Positions 8,462 to 15,702 of a stretch of 64,000 nucleotides of DNA are shown one piece after another. Position 1 is the first letter of the stretch. Every line of letters begins with the position of its first letter. The notes below the pieces were generated by a model, which had not been told where the DNA came from, ran no database searches, and worked only from the letters and a program-made list of their open reading frames with translations. Origin of the DNA: Thermoplasmata archaeon. GTDB lineage: Archaea; Thermoplasmatota; Thermoplasmata; RBG-16-68-12; SOIM01. Both the position numbers and the translations under genes were made by a program. The stretch covers positions 369,361-433,360 of the forward strand of contig JAGLME010000015.1 in assembly GCA_023140195.1 (NCBI GenBank), written 5' to 3'.

Positions 8462-8994
8462 TTGCCCTCCACCAGCTTCTTGAAGCCGGTCTTCTCAGCG
8501 AGTTTCCCGACCTCTTCCATCGCTTCAGGGTCCACCTTGATCTCGTCCAGGCCGAGCTCCTTCCTCATCTTCTTGGTCAAGCCGGAGATGGGGAACGCAT
8601 GACCGGTCTTCAGGAACATCTGCGCCACCTTTATGGTGCTGTCCGGAACATTTCCATCCTCTATGGCAAGCGTTCTGAGGACAGATATGATGTCAGGTAT
8701 CTCCAGGCCGGTTCTGCACCTCTCCAGACAGGCGTAGCACATCATGCAAAGCCAGAGGTCAGATGACTTGATCGCCTCAATGTCTCCCAGGCCAGCCCTC
8801 AAGATGATCTTTCTGACCCTAAAATCCGTCAACTTGGACAGAGGACATATCCCGCTGCACACTCCACACTGCTCGCACATCGTGAGCATAGAAGTGAATT
8901 CCTTGGCCCCCAACTTCTCCCTGAGAACTTTGTCGACTTTGGTGGTCTTCATCGAGATCAACGAAGATTCTCGGCACACCCAGAGACCGAACAT
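8458..8994 (-). CDS. hdrC: HdrC-like 4Fe-4S subunit
   Basis: 178 aa (or 164 from the internal ATG at 8952). Two [4Fe-4S] motifs, CEQCGVCSGICP and CMMCYACLERCRTG, flank a helical segment, the layout of heterodisulfide reductase subunit C, which carries electrons to HdrB. The start is ambiguous: TATA-like sequences around 9015-9030 fit either a nearly leaderless start at 8994 or a leader of about 35 bases to 8952; the shorter form MKTTKVDKVLREK looks more family-like. It overlaps hdrB and lies 72 bp downstream of lpdA on the same strand. Confidence 0.85.
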   Translation of the reverse strand: MFGLWVCRESSLISMKTTKVDKVLREKLGAKEFTSMLTMCEQCGVCSGICPLSKLTDFRVRKIILRAGLGDIEAIKSSDLWLCMMCYACLERCRTGLEIPDIISVLRTLAIEDGNVPDSTIKVAQMFLKTGHAFPISGLTKKMRKELGLDEIKVDPEAMEEVGKLAEKTGFKKLVEGK

Positions 8995-9066
8995 CTTCAG
9001 TTTGTGTGAATTCTAAACGCGTATTAAACGTTTTCTTGAGGAGGTGCAATAATGTTCGAAAAGCCA

Positions 9067-10461
9067 TCACTGTTTGTTCTTCTTGTCCTGCCTGCACTTT
9101 TCCTTCTTCTTCATCTCCAAGGCGGCCTCTCTGATGATCTCAATGAACGTCGGATGGGGGTAGATTATCTTGGCAATATCGCTTATCGGAACCCGTTTCT
9201 CCTTGGCCAGTAGAAGGATCTGGACCATGTCCGTGGCCCTGGGAGCAACGATCTGAGCCCCGAGGATCTCCTCGGTGTCCGACCTCATTATGATCTTGGC
9301 GAAGCCTTCCGTCTCCCCGGACGTTCTCGCTCTTCCGCTCCTGACCAGTGGGAACTCGCCGACGATGACGTCCCCGTATCTCTCCTCCGCATCTTCCTGC
9401 CCCATTCCAAAACTGGCAACCTCGGGACTTGTATAGATGCAACTTGGAACCATGGTGTAATCCATCTTTGATTCTATCCCGCAGATGTTGTTCGCCGCCA
9501 CCTCTGCCTGTTGGGATGCCACATGGGCCAGCATCACCTTTCCAGTCACATCTCCTATGGCGTAGATGTTGGGCACCGAGGTCTGCATCTCCTCGTTGAC
9601 CTTGATACCCCTGTTGTCGTGTAGCACATCTTTCCCAATGACATCTTCATCAATTGCAGGAACTCGTCCAACAGAGAGCAGGACCTTCTCTGCCTCAATC
9701 TTGAAATCAGATTCACCAGAGATATTTGCCAGTACACCCGAGCTTGTCGTTTCCAGACTTTCGACCTTGGAGCCTGTGAATATGTCGACATGCAGCCTTT
9801 TCAAGACCCTGGCGAGGACCTTTCCTATCGATGGGTCTTCCATGGGGAGTATTCTATCCATCAGCTCGATGATGGTTACCTTCGTACCGAAGGACGTGAA
9901 CACTTGTGCGAACTCCACTCCGATCGCACCCCCACCGATTATCAGAAGCGAGGACGGCAGCTCATTGATGGTCAGCATCTGTTCCGAACCCAGTATCCTG
10001 TCCCCGTCCATCTGGATGTTGGGCAATTGCCTCTCCTTCGATCCAGTGGCTATGATGATGTACTTCGCCTCAAGTTCCCTTGAACCGTCCTCGGTCTCCA
10101 CCCTCACGTGATTTGGGTCCACGATGAACGCCTTGCCTCGGATTGTCTCGACCTTGTTCTCGTCCAGGAGGTATTGAATGCCCTTCGAGTTCCTGGAAAC
10201 GACTGACTCTTTGCGCTTCATGATCTTGGTGAAATCGATTTTCAGATTGCTGACGGTTATGCCGTGTCTAGCCCCCCTCTTGATCTCCCTCACGAGTCTT
10301 GCGCTTTCGAGCATGGTCTTGGTGGGAATGCAGCCAGTGTTCGTGCAGACCCCCCCAATGTCTCCCATCTCCACGACTGCGACAGAGTGTCCGAACTCGG
10401 CGCAACGTATGGCGGCAACGTAACCGCCAGGTCCTGAACCTATGACCACAGTGTCAGGCAA
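9067..10461 (-). CDS. lpdA: Dihydrolipoamide dehydrogenase (FAD disulfide oxidoreductase)
   Basis: 464 aa from the TTG at 10461. N-terminal FAD site GSGPGG, redox disulfide C39-TNTG-C44, NAD-binding GGGAIGVEFA, second FAD motif YAIGDV, and the C-terminal HPTFIE His-Glu dyad are all intact, so this is an active-looking class I dihydrolipoamide dehydrogenase. The TTG was chosen because GAGGAG lies six bases upstream, the protein then starts PDTVVIGSGPGG, and the TATA-like box at 10492-10500 lies downstream of the alternative ATG at 10593. It reoxidises lipoyl groups, for instance as L-protein of the glycine cleavage system whose P-protein is encoded at the left end. The C-terminus has a short lysine-rich tail. 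hdrC/hdrB follow on the same strand. Confidence 0.93.
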   Translation of the reverse strand: MPDTVVIGSGPGGYVAAIRCAEFGHSVAVVEMGDIGGVCTNTGCIPTKTMLESARLVREIKRGARHGITVSNLKIDFTKIMKRKESVVSRNSKGIQYLLDENKVETIRGKAFIVDPNHVRVETEDGSRELEAKYIIIATGSKERQLPNIQMDGDRILGSEQMLTINELPSSLLIIGGGAIGVEFAQVFTSFGTKVTIIELMDRILPMEDPSIGKVLARVLKRLHVDIFTGSKVESLETTSSGVLANISGESDFKIEAEKVLLSVGRVPAIDEDVIGKDVLHDNRGIKVNEEMQTSVPNIYAIGDVTGKVMLAHVASQQAEVAANNICGIESKMDYTMVPSCIYTSPEVASFGMGQEDAEERYGDVIVGEFPLVRSGRARTSGETEGFAKIIMRSDTEEILGAQIVAPRATDMVQILLLAKEKRVPISDIAKIIYPHPTFIEIIREAALEMKKKEKCRQDKKNKQ

Positions 10462-10491
10462 GGAACTCTCCTCGAATCCTCTTGAACACTC

Positions 10492-10583
10492 CCATATACT
10501 AAAAACCTTATCGGTATTGCGAATCTCGACCCAGATGTGAAATCCATTTGTTGTAGCACTTATCGCTACAAAATGTTTAAAAC
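10492..10583. promoter_or_regulatory. Divergent promoters of lpdA and tes
   Basis: Minus strand: agtatatgg at about 10492-10500, predicted start near 10471, ten bases before the lpdA TTG. Plus strand: tgtttaaaac at about 10574-10583, predicted start near 10604, just before the tes ATG with its AAGGAG site. Assigned by spacing only. Confidence 0.5.
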
Positions 10584-10610
10584 ACCTAGCCATATTCTAA
10601 GGAGCGGAGG

Positions 10611-12236
10611 ATGGGCATGGAAGAAGTCAAAGCCCGAGATGATAAAACCATCCCTAAGAAGGTCTACAACGGAATGGACATAGTCGCAACTGTATCCGAG
10701 CTGAGGTCAAAGGGCATCCCCAGGGAGACCCAGTCACTCTGCCCGGAGTGCCGACAGATCATAACAGCGACTCTCTTCGAGTCCGATGGCGCCCTGATGA
10801 TGAAGAAGGAATGCGCGGAGCACGGCGAGTTCGAGGACGTCATCTGGTCCGACATTGACATGTACAGGAAGGCCGAGAGCTTCTCCTTTGATGGAATGGG
10901 GATCGAGAACCCGGCGATTGAGGGGGCCACGAACTGCCCCTTCGAATGCGGGATGTGCAATCTGCATTACACCCACACCTGCCTGGCCAACGTGGACCTG
11001 ACCAACAGATGCAACCTGAAGTGTCCCATTTGCTTCGCAAACGCAAACGACGCTGGTTATGTCTTTGAACCCACGTTCGAACAGGTCGGCACAATGTTGA
11101 GGACCTTGAGGGACGAGAGGCCGGTGCCAGCTCATGCGGTTCAGTTCTCCGGCGGGGAACCCACGATCCATCCGGATTTCTTCAAGATACTGGCAATGGC
11201 CAGGGACATGGGATTCTCTCAGATCCAAGTGGCAACCAACGGACTCAAGATTGCTCAGGAACCAGGGTTCGCCGCAAAGGCGTGGGAATCTGGTCTTCAC
11301 ACCATATATCTCCAGTTCGATGGGCTCAGGGAAGAGAATTACATCCAAGCCAGGGGACGACCCCTTCTGGCGATCAAGAAGAAGGTCGTGGAGATTATCA
11401 GGGAGCTGCCGAGGCCCCGGCCGTCGATAGTACTGGTGCCGACAGTGGCCCAGGGAATAAACGACGACCAGGTAGGCGACATCTTGAGATACGCCCTGGA
11501 GAACAGGGACGTCATCCGGGGGGTCAATTTCCAGCCGATTTCCCTTTCGGGGAGGGTCAGTGTTGAAGAAAGGCGAAACCTCAGGTTCACCTTGTCAGAT
11601 CTCGCCCAAAGAATGGAGGAACAGGTGGGTTGGCTGGCGAAGGATGATTGGTTTCCGGTGCCGTTCGTCGTCCCCCTCTCGAAATTCGTGTCAGTGATCC
11701 ATGATGAACCGAAAGTATCGTTCACAACTCATCCAGGCTGTGGCCTCGCGTCATTCATGTATGTTCCAGATGAAGGGGATCCCGTTCCTATCACGCGATT
11801 CGTTGATGTGAAAGGACTGATGAATGATCTGTGGGATCTGGCTGTAAAGGTCGAACAGTCAAAAAGGGCATACTTCCCCAAGGCGCGAGCGTACAATATT
11901 CTCAGAAAACGTTTCAAGAAGAAATCGGCTCCGGAAAACCTGTCGGCTACTTCATTCGCAAGAGGAATCTCTAAGATCTTTGACACCGGGGACAAGTCAG
12001 GTGTGGCGGACTTCGCCTGGAAATGGTTCTATGTCGGTGCAATGCACTTCATGGACCTGTACAACTACGACATCGAAAGGGTGAAACGATGCGCCATCCA
12101 TTATGCTACTCCGGACGGAAAGATAATCCCGTTCTGCGCTTACAACACTGGCCCCGTCTACAGGGAAGAGGTGGAGAAGAAGTTCTCCATACCGCTCGAT
12201 GAGTGGAGGAAGAGGCATGGGAGTGACGGTATCTGA
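10611..12236 (+). CDS. tes: Tetraether lipid synthase (Tes), radical SAM
   Basis: 541 aa. The radical-SAM triad is C134-NLK-C138-PI-C141, followed by the SAM motif FSGGEPTIHP. Upstream are further cysteine groups (C44xxC47, C68; C109, C113xxC116, C124), and the C-terminus has HYATPDGKIIPFCAYN, the pattern of the Mj0619/Tes family. Tes joins two archaeol-type lipids through carbon-carbon bonds between their phytanyl ends, making GDGT tetraether lipids. Literature describes several auxiliary iron-sulfur centres, which fits the extra cysteines. The start may be 10611 (AAGGAG six bases before) or 10617. It overlaps the ferredoxin gene, which overlaps the geranylgeranyl reductase gene: a lipid-core operon. 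Confidence 0.88.
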   Translation: MGMEEVKARDDKTIPKKVYNGMDIVATVSELRSKGIPRETQSLCPECRQIITATLFESDGALMMKKECAEHGEFEDVIWSDIDMYRKAESFSFDGMGIENPAIEGATNCPFECGMCNLHYTHTCLANVDLTNRCNLKCPICFANANDAGYVFEPTFEQVGTMLRTLRDERPVPAHAVQFSGGEPTIHPDFFKILAMARDMGFSQIQVATNGLKIAQEPGFAAKAWESGLHTIYLQFDGLREENYIQARGRPLLAIKKKVVEIIRELPRPRPSIVLVPTVAQGINDDQVGDILRYALENRDVIRGVNFQPISLSGRVSVEERRNLRFTLSDLAQRMEEQVGWLAKDDWFPVPFVVPLSKFVSVIHDEPKVSFTTHPGCGLASFMYVPDEGDPVPITRFVDVKGLMNDLWDLAVKVEQSKRAYFPKARAYNILRKRFKKKSAPENLSATSFARGISKIFDTGDKSGVADFAWKWFYVGAMHFMDLYNYDIERVKRCAIHYATPDGKIIPFCAYNTGPVYREEVEKKFSIPLDEWRKRHGSDGI

Positions 12237-12423
12237 TTCTGGTCTGATGGAGGTGGACACCTCATTGTGCATGCACTGCGGTGCGTGCGTGGGCACCTGC
12301 CCAAGGAACTCGATCTTCCTGAACGAGGTCATAATCACCTTTGACGACAGCTGCAACCAGTGCGGGCTGTGCGTTCGCGTGTGCCCGATCGGGGCAATAG
12401 ACAAGCCGGAGGGTGCGGAGTGA
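12217..12423 (+). CDS. 2x[4Fe-4S] ferredoxin
   Basis: 68 aa with two cubane motifs, CMHCGACVGTCP and CNQCGLCVRVCP. The ATG at 12217 is chosen because GGAGGA ends six bases before it; a longer start at 12199 is possible. It overlaps the end of tes by 20 bp, and its own TGA overlaps the GTG of the reductase downstream. Its position between tes and the reductase points to a dedicated electron donor for one or both. In Methanosarcina a neighbouring ferredoxin is known to feed electrons to the geranylgeranyl reductase. Confidence 0.9.
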   Translation: MGVTVSDSGLMEVDTSLCMHCGACVGTCPRNSIFLNEVIITFDDSCNQCGLCVRVCPIGAIDKPEGAE

Positions 12424-13607
12424 CGCTGGAATATGACGTGGTCATCGTCGGAGCAGGTCCGGCCGGAAGCATCACAGCGAAGTTCGCGGCCGAGAACGGC
12501 GCAAGCGTTCTGATGATCGAGAAGAGGCAGGAGATCGGCTCTCCCGTGAGATGCGGCGAAGGCATCGCCAGGTACTGGATCGAGAGCGTTGGTATTCCTC
12601 TGGACAAGAAATGGATCGCATATGAGGTCGAGGGTGCGAAGATCGTTTCACCGAACGGTACCGAGTTCTGCATAGACGAGAGACATGCCGGTGAAGAGGT
12701 TGGCACTGTCATAGAGAGGGACCTTTTCGACAAGGCTCTGGCAAGGCATGCCGCCAAGGCCGGTGCCGAGATAATGCTCAAGTCAACCGTCGTTGGGCTC
12801 CTCAAGGACAACGGGAAGGTCACAGGCGTGCGGGTGGACCAGATGGGCAAGAGGTTCGACGTCAAGGCGGGATGCGTCGTTGGCGCCGATGGTTTCGAAT
12901 CACAGGTCGGCCGATGGGGTGGGATAGATACGACACTGAAGGCAAAGGACATCACCACATGCTTCCAGTACAGGATGACCGACATTAATCCGGATCCCAA
13001 TTATTGCGAGTTCATACTCGGCACGGAAGCCCCGGGTGGTTACGTCTGGGTCTTCCCAAAGGGCAAGGACACTGCCAACGTCGGTCTGGGTATGCAGCTC
13101 TCCAAGGTAAGGGAAAAGGGCGACCCGAAGAAGTATCTGGACATGTACATCGAGAGCGACGAGAGGTTCAAGAACGGTAAGATCCTGGACATGGTCTGCG
13201 GCGCCGTTTCCATATCCGCTCCCCTTGACCAGACCGTGACGGACGGTTTGATCCTGGTGGGCGACGCGGCGAGGATGATAGACGCGATCACGGGCGGCGG
13301 AATCGCCAACGCGTGCAGGGCCGGCAAGGTCGCAGGCGAGGTCCTGGCCAAATGCGTCAAAGAGAAGGACTTCTCCGCTGAACGCCTTCAGGAGTACGAG
13401 AAGGGATGGAGGGCACAGATCGAGGAGAGATTGTACCGGGACTGGATGGCCAAGGAGAAACTGGTCACCCTTTCCAATGAGACCTTCGACAAGATCATCG
13501 CAACGCTAGCCGAGGTCGGCGTGGAGAAGCTCAACGTGTACAACATCCTCAAGGTCATCGAGGCGAAGCATCCAGAACTGGTAGAGGAGTTCGCTGACCT
13601 GCTCTAG
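12420..13607 (+). CDS. Digeranylgeranylglycerophospholipid reductase (GGR family)
   Basis: 395 aa flavoprotein. It has the FAD dinucleotide motif VVIVGAGPAG, the RCGEG cysteine segment, GADGFES, and the late GDAARMIDAITGGGI motif that distinguishes GGR enzymes, which saturate the isoprenoid chains of archaeal lipids. The GTG at 12420 overlaps the ferredoxin stop (GTGA) and has GGAGG seven bases upstream; nothing longer is reasonable. As the third gene of the tes-ferredoxin operon it provides the saturated diether that tetraether formation is thought to require. Confidence 0.92.
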   Translation: MTLEYDVVIVGAGPAGSITAKFAAENGASVLMIEKRQEIGSPVRCGEGIARYWIESVGIPLDKKWIAYEVEGAKIVSPNGTEFCIDERHAGEEVGTVIERDLFDKALARHAAKAGAEIMLKSTVVGLLKDNGKVTGVRVDQMGKRFDVKAGCVVGADGFESQVGRWGGIDTTLKAKDITTCFQYRMTDINPDPNYCEFILGTEAPGGYVWVFPKGKDTANVGLGMQLSKVREKGDPKKYLDMYIESDERFKNGKILDMVCGAVSISAPLDQTVTDGLILVGDAARMIDAITGGGIANACRAGKVAGEVLAKCVKEKDFSAERLQEYEKGWRAQIEERLYRDWMAKEKLVTLSNETFDKIIATLAEVGVEKLNVYNILKVIEAKHPELVEEFADLL

Positions 13608-13613
13608 TTAGAG

Positions 13614-13622
13614 TTTTTATAT
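13614..13622 (+). promoter_or_regulatory. TATA box of aspS
   Basis: tttttatat, centred near 13619. The predicted transcript start falls at about 13645, on the second in-frame ATG of aspS, implying a leaderless mRNA. Confidence 0.55.
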
Positions 13623-13644
13623 CTGCTTTCCTATGGCGCAATGG

Positions 13645-14982
13645 ATGACCCTGGAGTACGGATGGAGAGCGCTGACGCATCTTTCTGAGATAGACGAATC
13701 CAAGTATGGCGGAACTGTCAAGCTGGGCGGCTGGATCGAGGACATAAGGAATCTTGGCGGTATCGCGTTCATTCAACTCAGGGGGAGGGACGGGGTCCTG
13801 CAGGTGACCGCCCTCAAGAAGGAGAACGAGGAGCTCTTCAAGTCGTTGACGGCACTGCCGAGGGAATCCGTCATAGTTGTCGAAGGCAAGGTCCAGGAGA
13901 ACAAGGAGGCGAAGCTTGGTTTTGAGATTCTACCTTCACAGTTCGAGGTTCTAAGCGAGGCCGCCACCCCACTACCGCTAGGGGTTGCCGATAAGGTGGG
14001 AGCGGATCTGGACACCAGGCTAGACAACCGTTTCATGGATCTAAGAAAGCCGGAACATAGTGCGATATTCAAGGTCAGGTCCGCCCTGCTCGAGGGCATT
14101 CGAGGATACTTCAGCAAAGAGTTGTTCATTGAGGTTCATACCCCCAAGATCGTCGCAGCCGGTGCAGAGGGCGGTTCTACACTTTTCCCGATCCAGTACT
14201 TCGGTACTGACGCCTACCTGGCCCAGAGCCCACAACTATACAAACAGATGCTGATGGCGACTGGCTTCGAGAGGATCTACGAGATCGCACCCGCTTACAG
14301 GGCGGAGAAATCTGACACCGTGAGACACATCGCGGAATTCACCTCCTTGGACGTGGAGATCGCTTTCATCAAGTCATCCGAGGACGTTATGGACTGCATC
14401 CAGGAGCTCGTGAGGGACACCGTGGCGTTCGTGAAGGAGAACGCATCATTTGAGCTGGGCCTGCTGGGAATCGACCTTGTGACTCCCGAGATTCCGTTCA
14501 GAAGGATCACACATGCGGAGTGCGTCGACATCCTAAAGGAAAAGGGAGAAGGACTGTCACCGGAAGAGGATTTAGACACCGTCGGCGAGAAGCTCATCGG
14601 GGAGGTCATGAAAGAGAAGCATGGCATTGATTTCTACTTCATCACGGATTTCCCAACTGCGGTCAAGGGCGGCACCTTCTACGCGATGAGGAAAGCTGAG
14701 GATCCCACATTGACGGGATATTTCGATCTTGGCTATGCCGGTCTTGAACTGGTCTCGGGCGGTCAGAGGGAGCATCGGTACGATGTCCTGGTTGAGCAGA
14801 TGAAAGAGAACAACTTGGCTCTGGAAGACTTCGAATTCTATCTGAGTGCTTTTAGATACGGGATGCCTCCACACGGAGGGTTCGGTCTGGGCATCGAACG
14901 TTTCATTCAGAACATGCTTGGGATTTCAAACATCAGAGAGACGGTTCTGTTCCCGAGGGATCGGTCAAGGCTCGTTCCGTAG
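13645..14982 (+). CDS. aspS: Aspartyl-tRNA synthetase, archaeal type
   Basis: 445 aa. An N-terminal OB-fold anticodon domain (GGWIEDIRNLGGIAFIQLRGRDG) is followed by the class II core: motif 1 region with RLDNRFMDLR, motif 2 IAPAYRAEKSDTVRHIAEFT, and motif 3 GFGLGIERF near the end. It lacks the bacterial insertion domain, so it is the archaeal/eukaryal form. It charges tRNA-Asp and, if non-discriminating as in several archaea, also tRNA-Asn; I cannot decide that here. The ATG at 13633 is in frame four codons upstream, but the promoter places the transcript start near 13645. Confidence 0.95.
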   Translation: MTLEYGWRALTHLSEIDESKYGGTVKLGGWIEDIRNLGGIAFIQLRGRDGVLQVTALKKENEELFKSLTALPRESVIVVEGKVQENKEAKLGFEILPSQFEVLSEAATPLPLGVADKVGADLDTRLDNRFMDLRKPEHSAIFKVRSALLEGIRGYFSKELFIEVHTPKIVAAGAEGGSTLFPIQYFGTDAYLAQSPQLYKQMLMATGFERIYEIAPAYRAEKSDTVRHIAEFTSLDVEIAFIKSSEDVMDCIQELVRDTVAFVKENASFELGLLGIDLVTPEIPFRRITHAECVDILKEKGEGLSPEEDLDTVGEKLIGEVMKEKHGIDFYFITDFPTAVKGGTFYAMRKAEDPTLTGYFDLGYAGLELVSGGQREHRYDVLVEQMKENNLALEDFEFYLSAFRYGMPPHGGFGLGIERFIQNMLGISNIRETVLFPRDRSRLVP

Positions 14983-15025
14983 GTTATTATTGTCCGATAT
15001 CTTCGTAATCAGCACCAATCAGGAG

Positions 15026-15257
15026 TCACCGGAACAAGTTGGTGCCACTTCTCCCTTCTCTCTTCCTATGTACAACGTGGTCTATCAGTAGCCTAAAATC
15101 ATCCCTAATCTCTTTGATGTGATCATCCAGTAAATCCATTTTGCCTGCGAACTCTCCATAAGATTCGTCGAGTCTGTCAAAGCGCTCATTCATGTCATCA
15201 TGCAACGAGTTGACTCCCTTGCCAACAGATTTCACTCCGTCTTTTGCACAACCGACT
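15026..15257 (-). pseudogene. Out-of-frame coiled-coil tail of the acylphosphatase gene
   Basis: This frame reads GVKSVGKGVNSLHDDMNERFDRLDESYGEF and onward to the stop at 15026, a helical, charged tail. It continues the VGDKV-type heptads at the end of the acylphosphatase frame and has no start codon or ribosome site of its own. Adding one base in the minus-strand run ggcaggga (about 15257-15263), making it ggcaaggga as in the copy of this motif a little further on, joins both frames into one protein of about 205 aa. So the gene is frameshifted here, either truly or by a sequencing or assembly error. Confidence 0.6.
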
Positions 15258-15642
15258 CCCTGCCAACACAATCAACCTTGTCCCCAACACGATCGACCTT
15301 CTCTCCAAGGCTCCTGAAGTACTTCCCGGCCGTTGCGTATCCCTGGAACATCTCAGAGGCCAGATCACCTGTCATAACCACGAAACCCCTGAACTCCCCC
15401 TTATGTTCACTGAACCTCTTCCGGATGCTTGTCACATGGATGAACTCATCTTTGACTCTAATCTTCTTGCACAGTTCGATTATCGATTGTCTCTCACCCT
15501 CACAGACAATTCGAACTCGGCCATCCTGCAAGTTCTCCACAAATCCAACCAGTTTCAGCTTTCGAGCGGTCTTTCGGACCAAAGCCCTATAGCCGGTTTC
15601 CTGAACATCCCCTTTGACTATGATCTTGGCCCTTGACCTCAT
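15232..15642 (-). CDS. acyP: Acylphosphatase with C-terminal heptad region, frameshifted
   Basis: 136 aa as it stands. The first ~90 residues are an acylphosphatase domain: GDVQETGYRALVRKTARK holds the catalytic arginine loop and VGFVENLQDGRV the catalytic asparagine. It hydrolyses acyl phosphates such as carbamoyl or acetyl phosphate. The next ~45 residues (FQGYATAGKYFRSLGEKV, then VGDKV repeats) begin a coiled coil that breaks off at a stop at 15232, while its continuation lies in another frame. The catalytic domain is intact, so activity may survive. A TATA-like box (gcttaaatac, about 15664-15673) implies a leaderless mRNA from the ATG at 15642. Confidence 0.8.
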   Translation of the reverse strand: MRSRAKIIVKGDVQETGYRALVRKTARKLKLVGFVENLQDGRVRIVCEGERQSIIELCKKIRVKDEFIHVTSIRKRFSEHKGEFRGFVVMTGDLASEMFQGYATAGKYFRSLGEKVDRVGDKVDCVGRESVVQKTE

Positions 15643-15702
15643 TCCTTCAAGGAATCGCCCAAACCGTATTTAAGCTTACGCGAGATGGAGCCAGTCGGCT
15701 TC

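Noticed and set aside
10462..10593. 44-residue N-terminal extension of the dihydrolipoamide dehydrogenase
   Set aside because: It reads through the likely TATA box and has no family similarity; the TTG at 10461 has a good ribosome site and the correct N-terminus.
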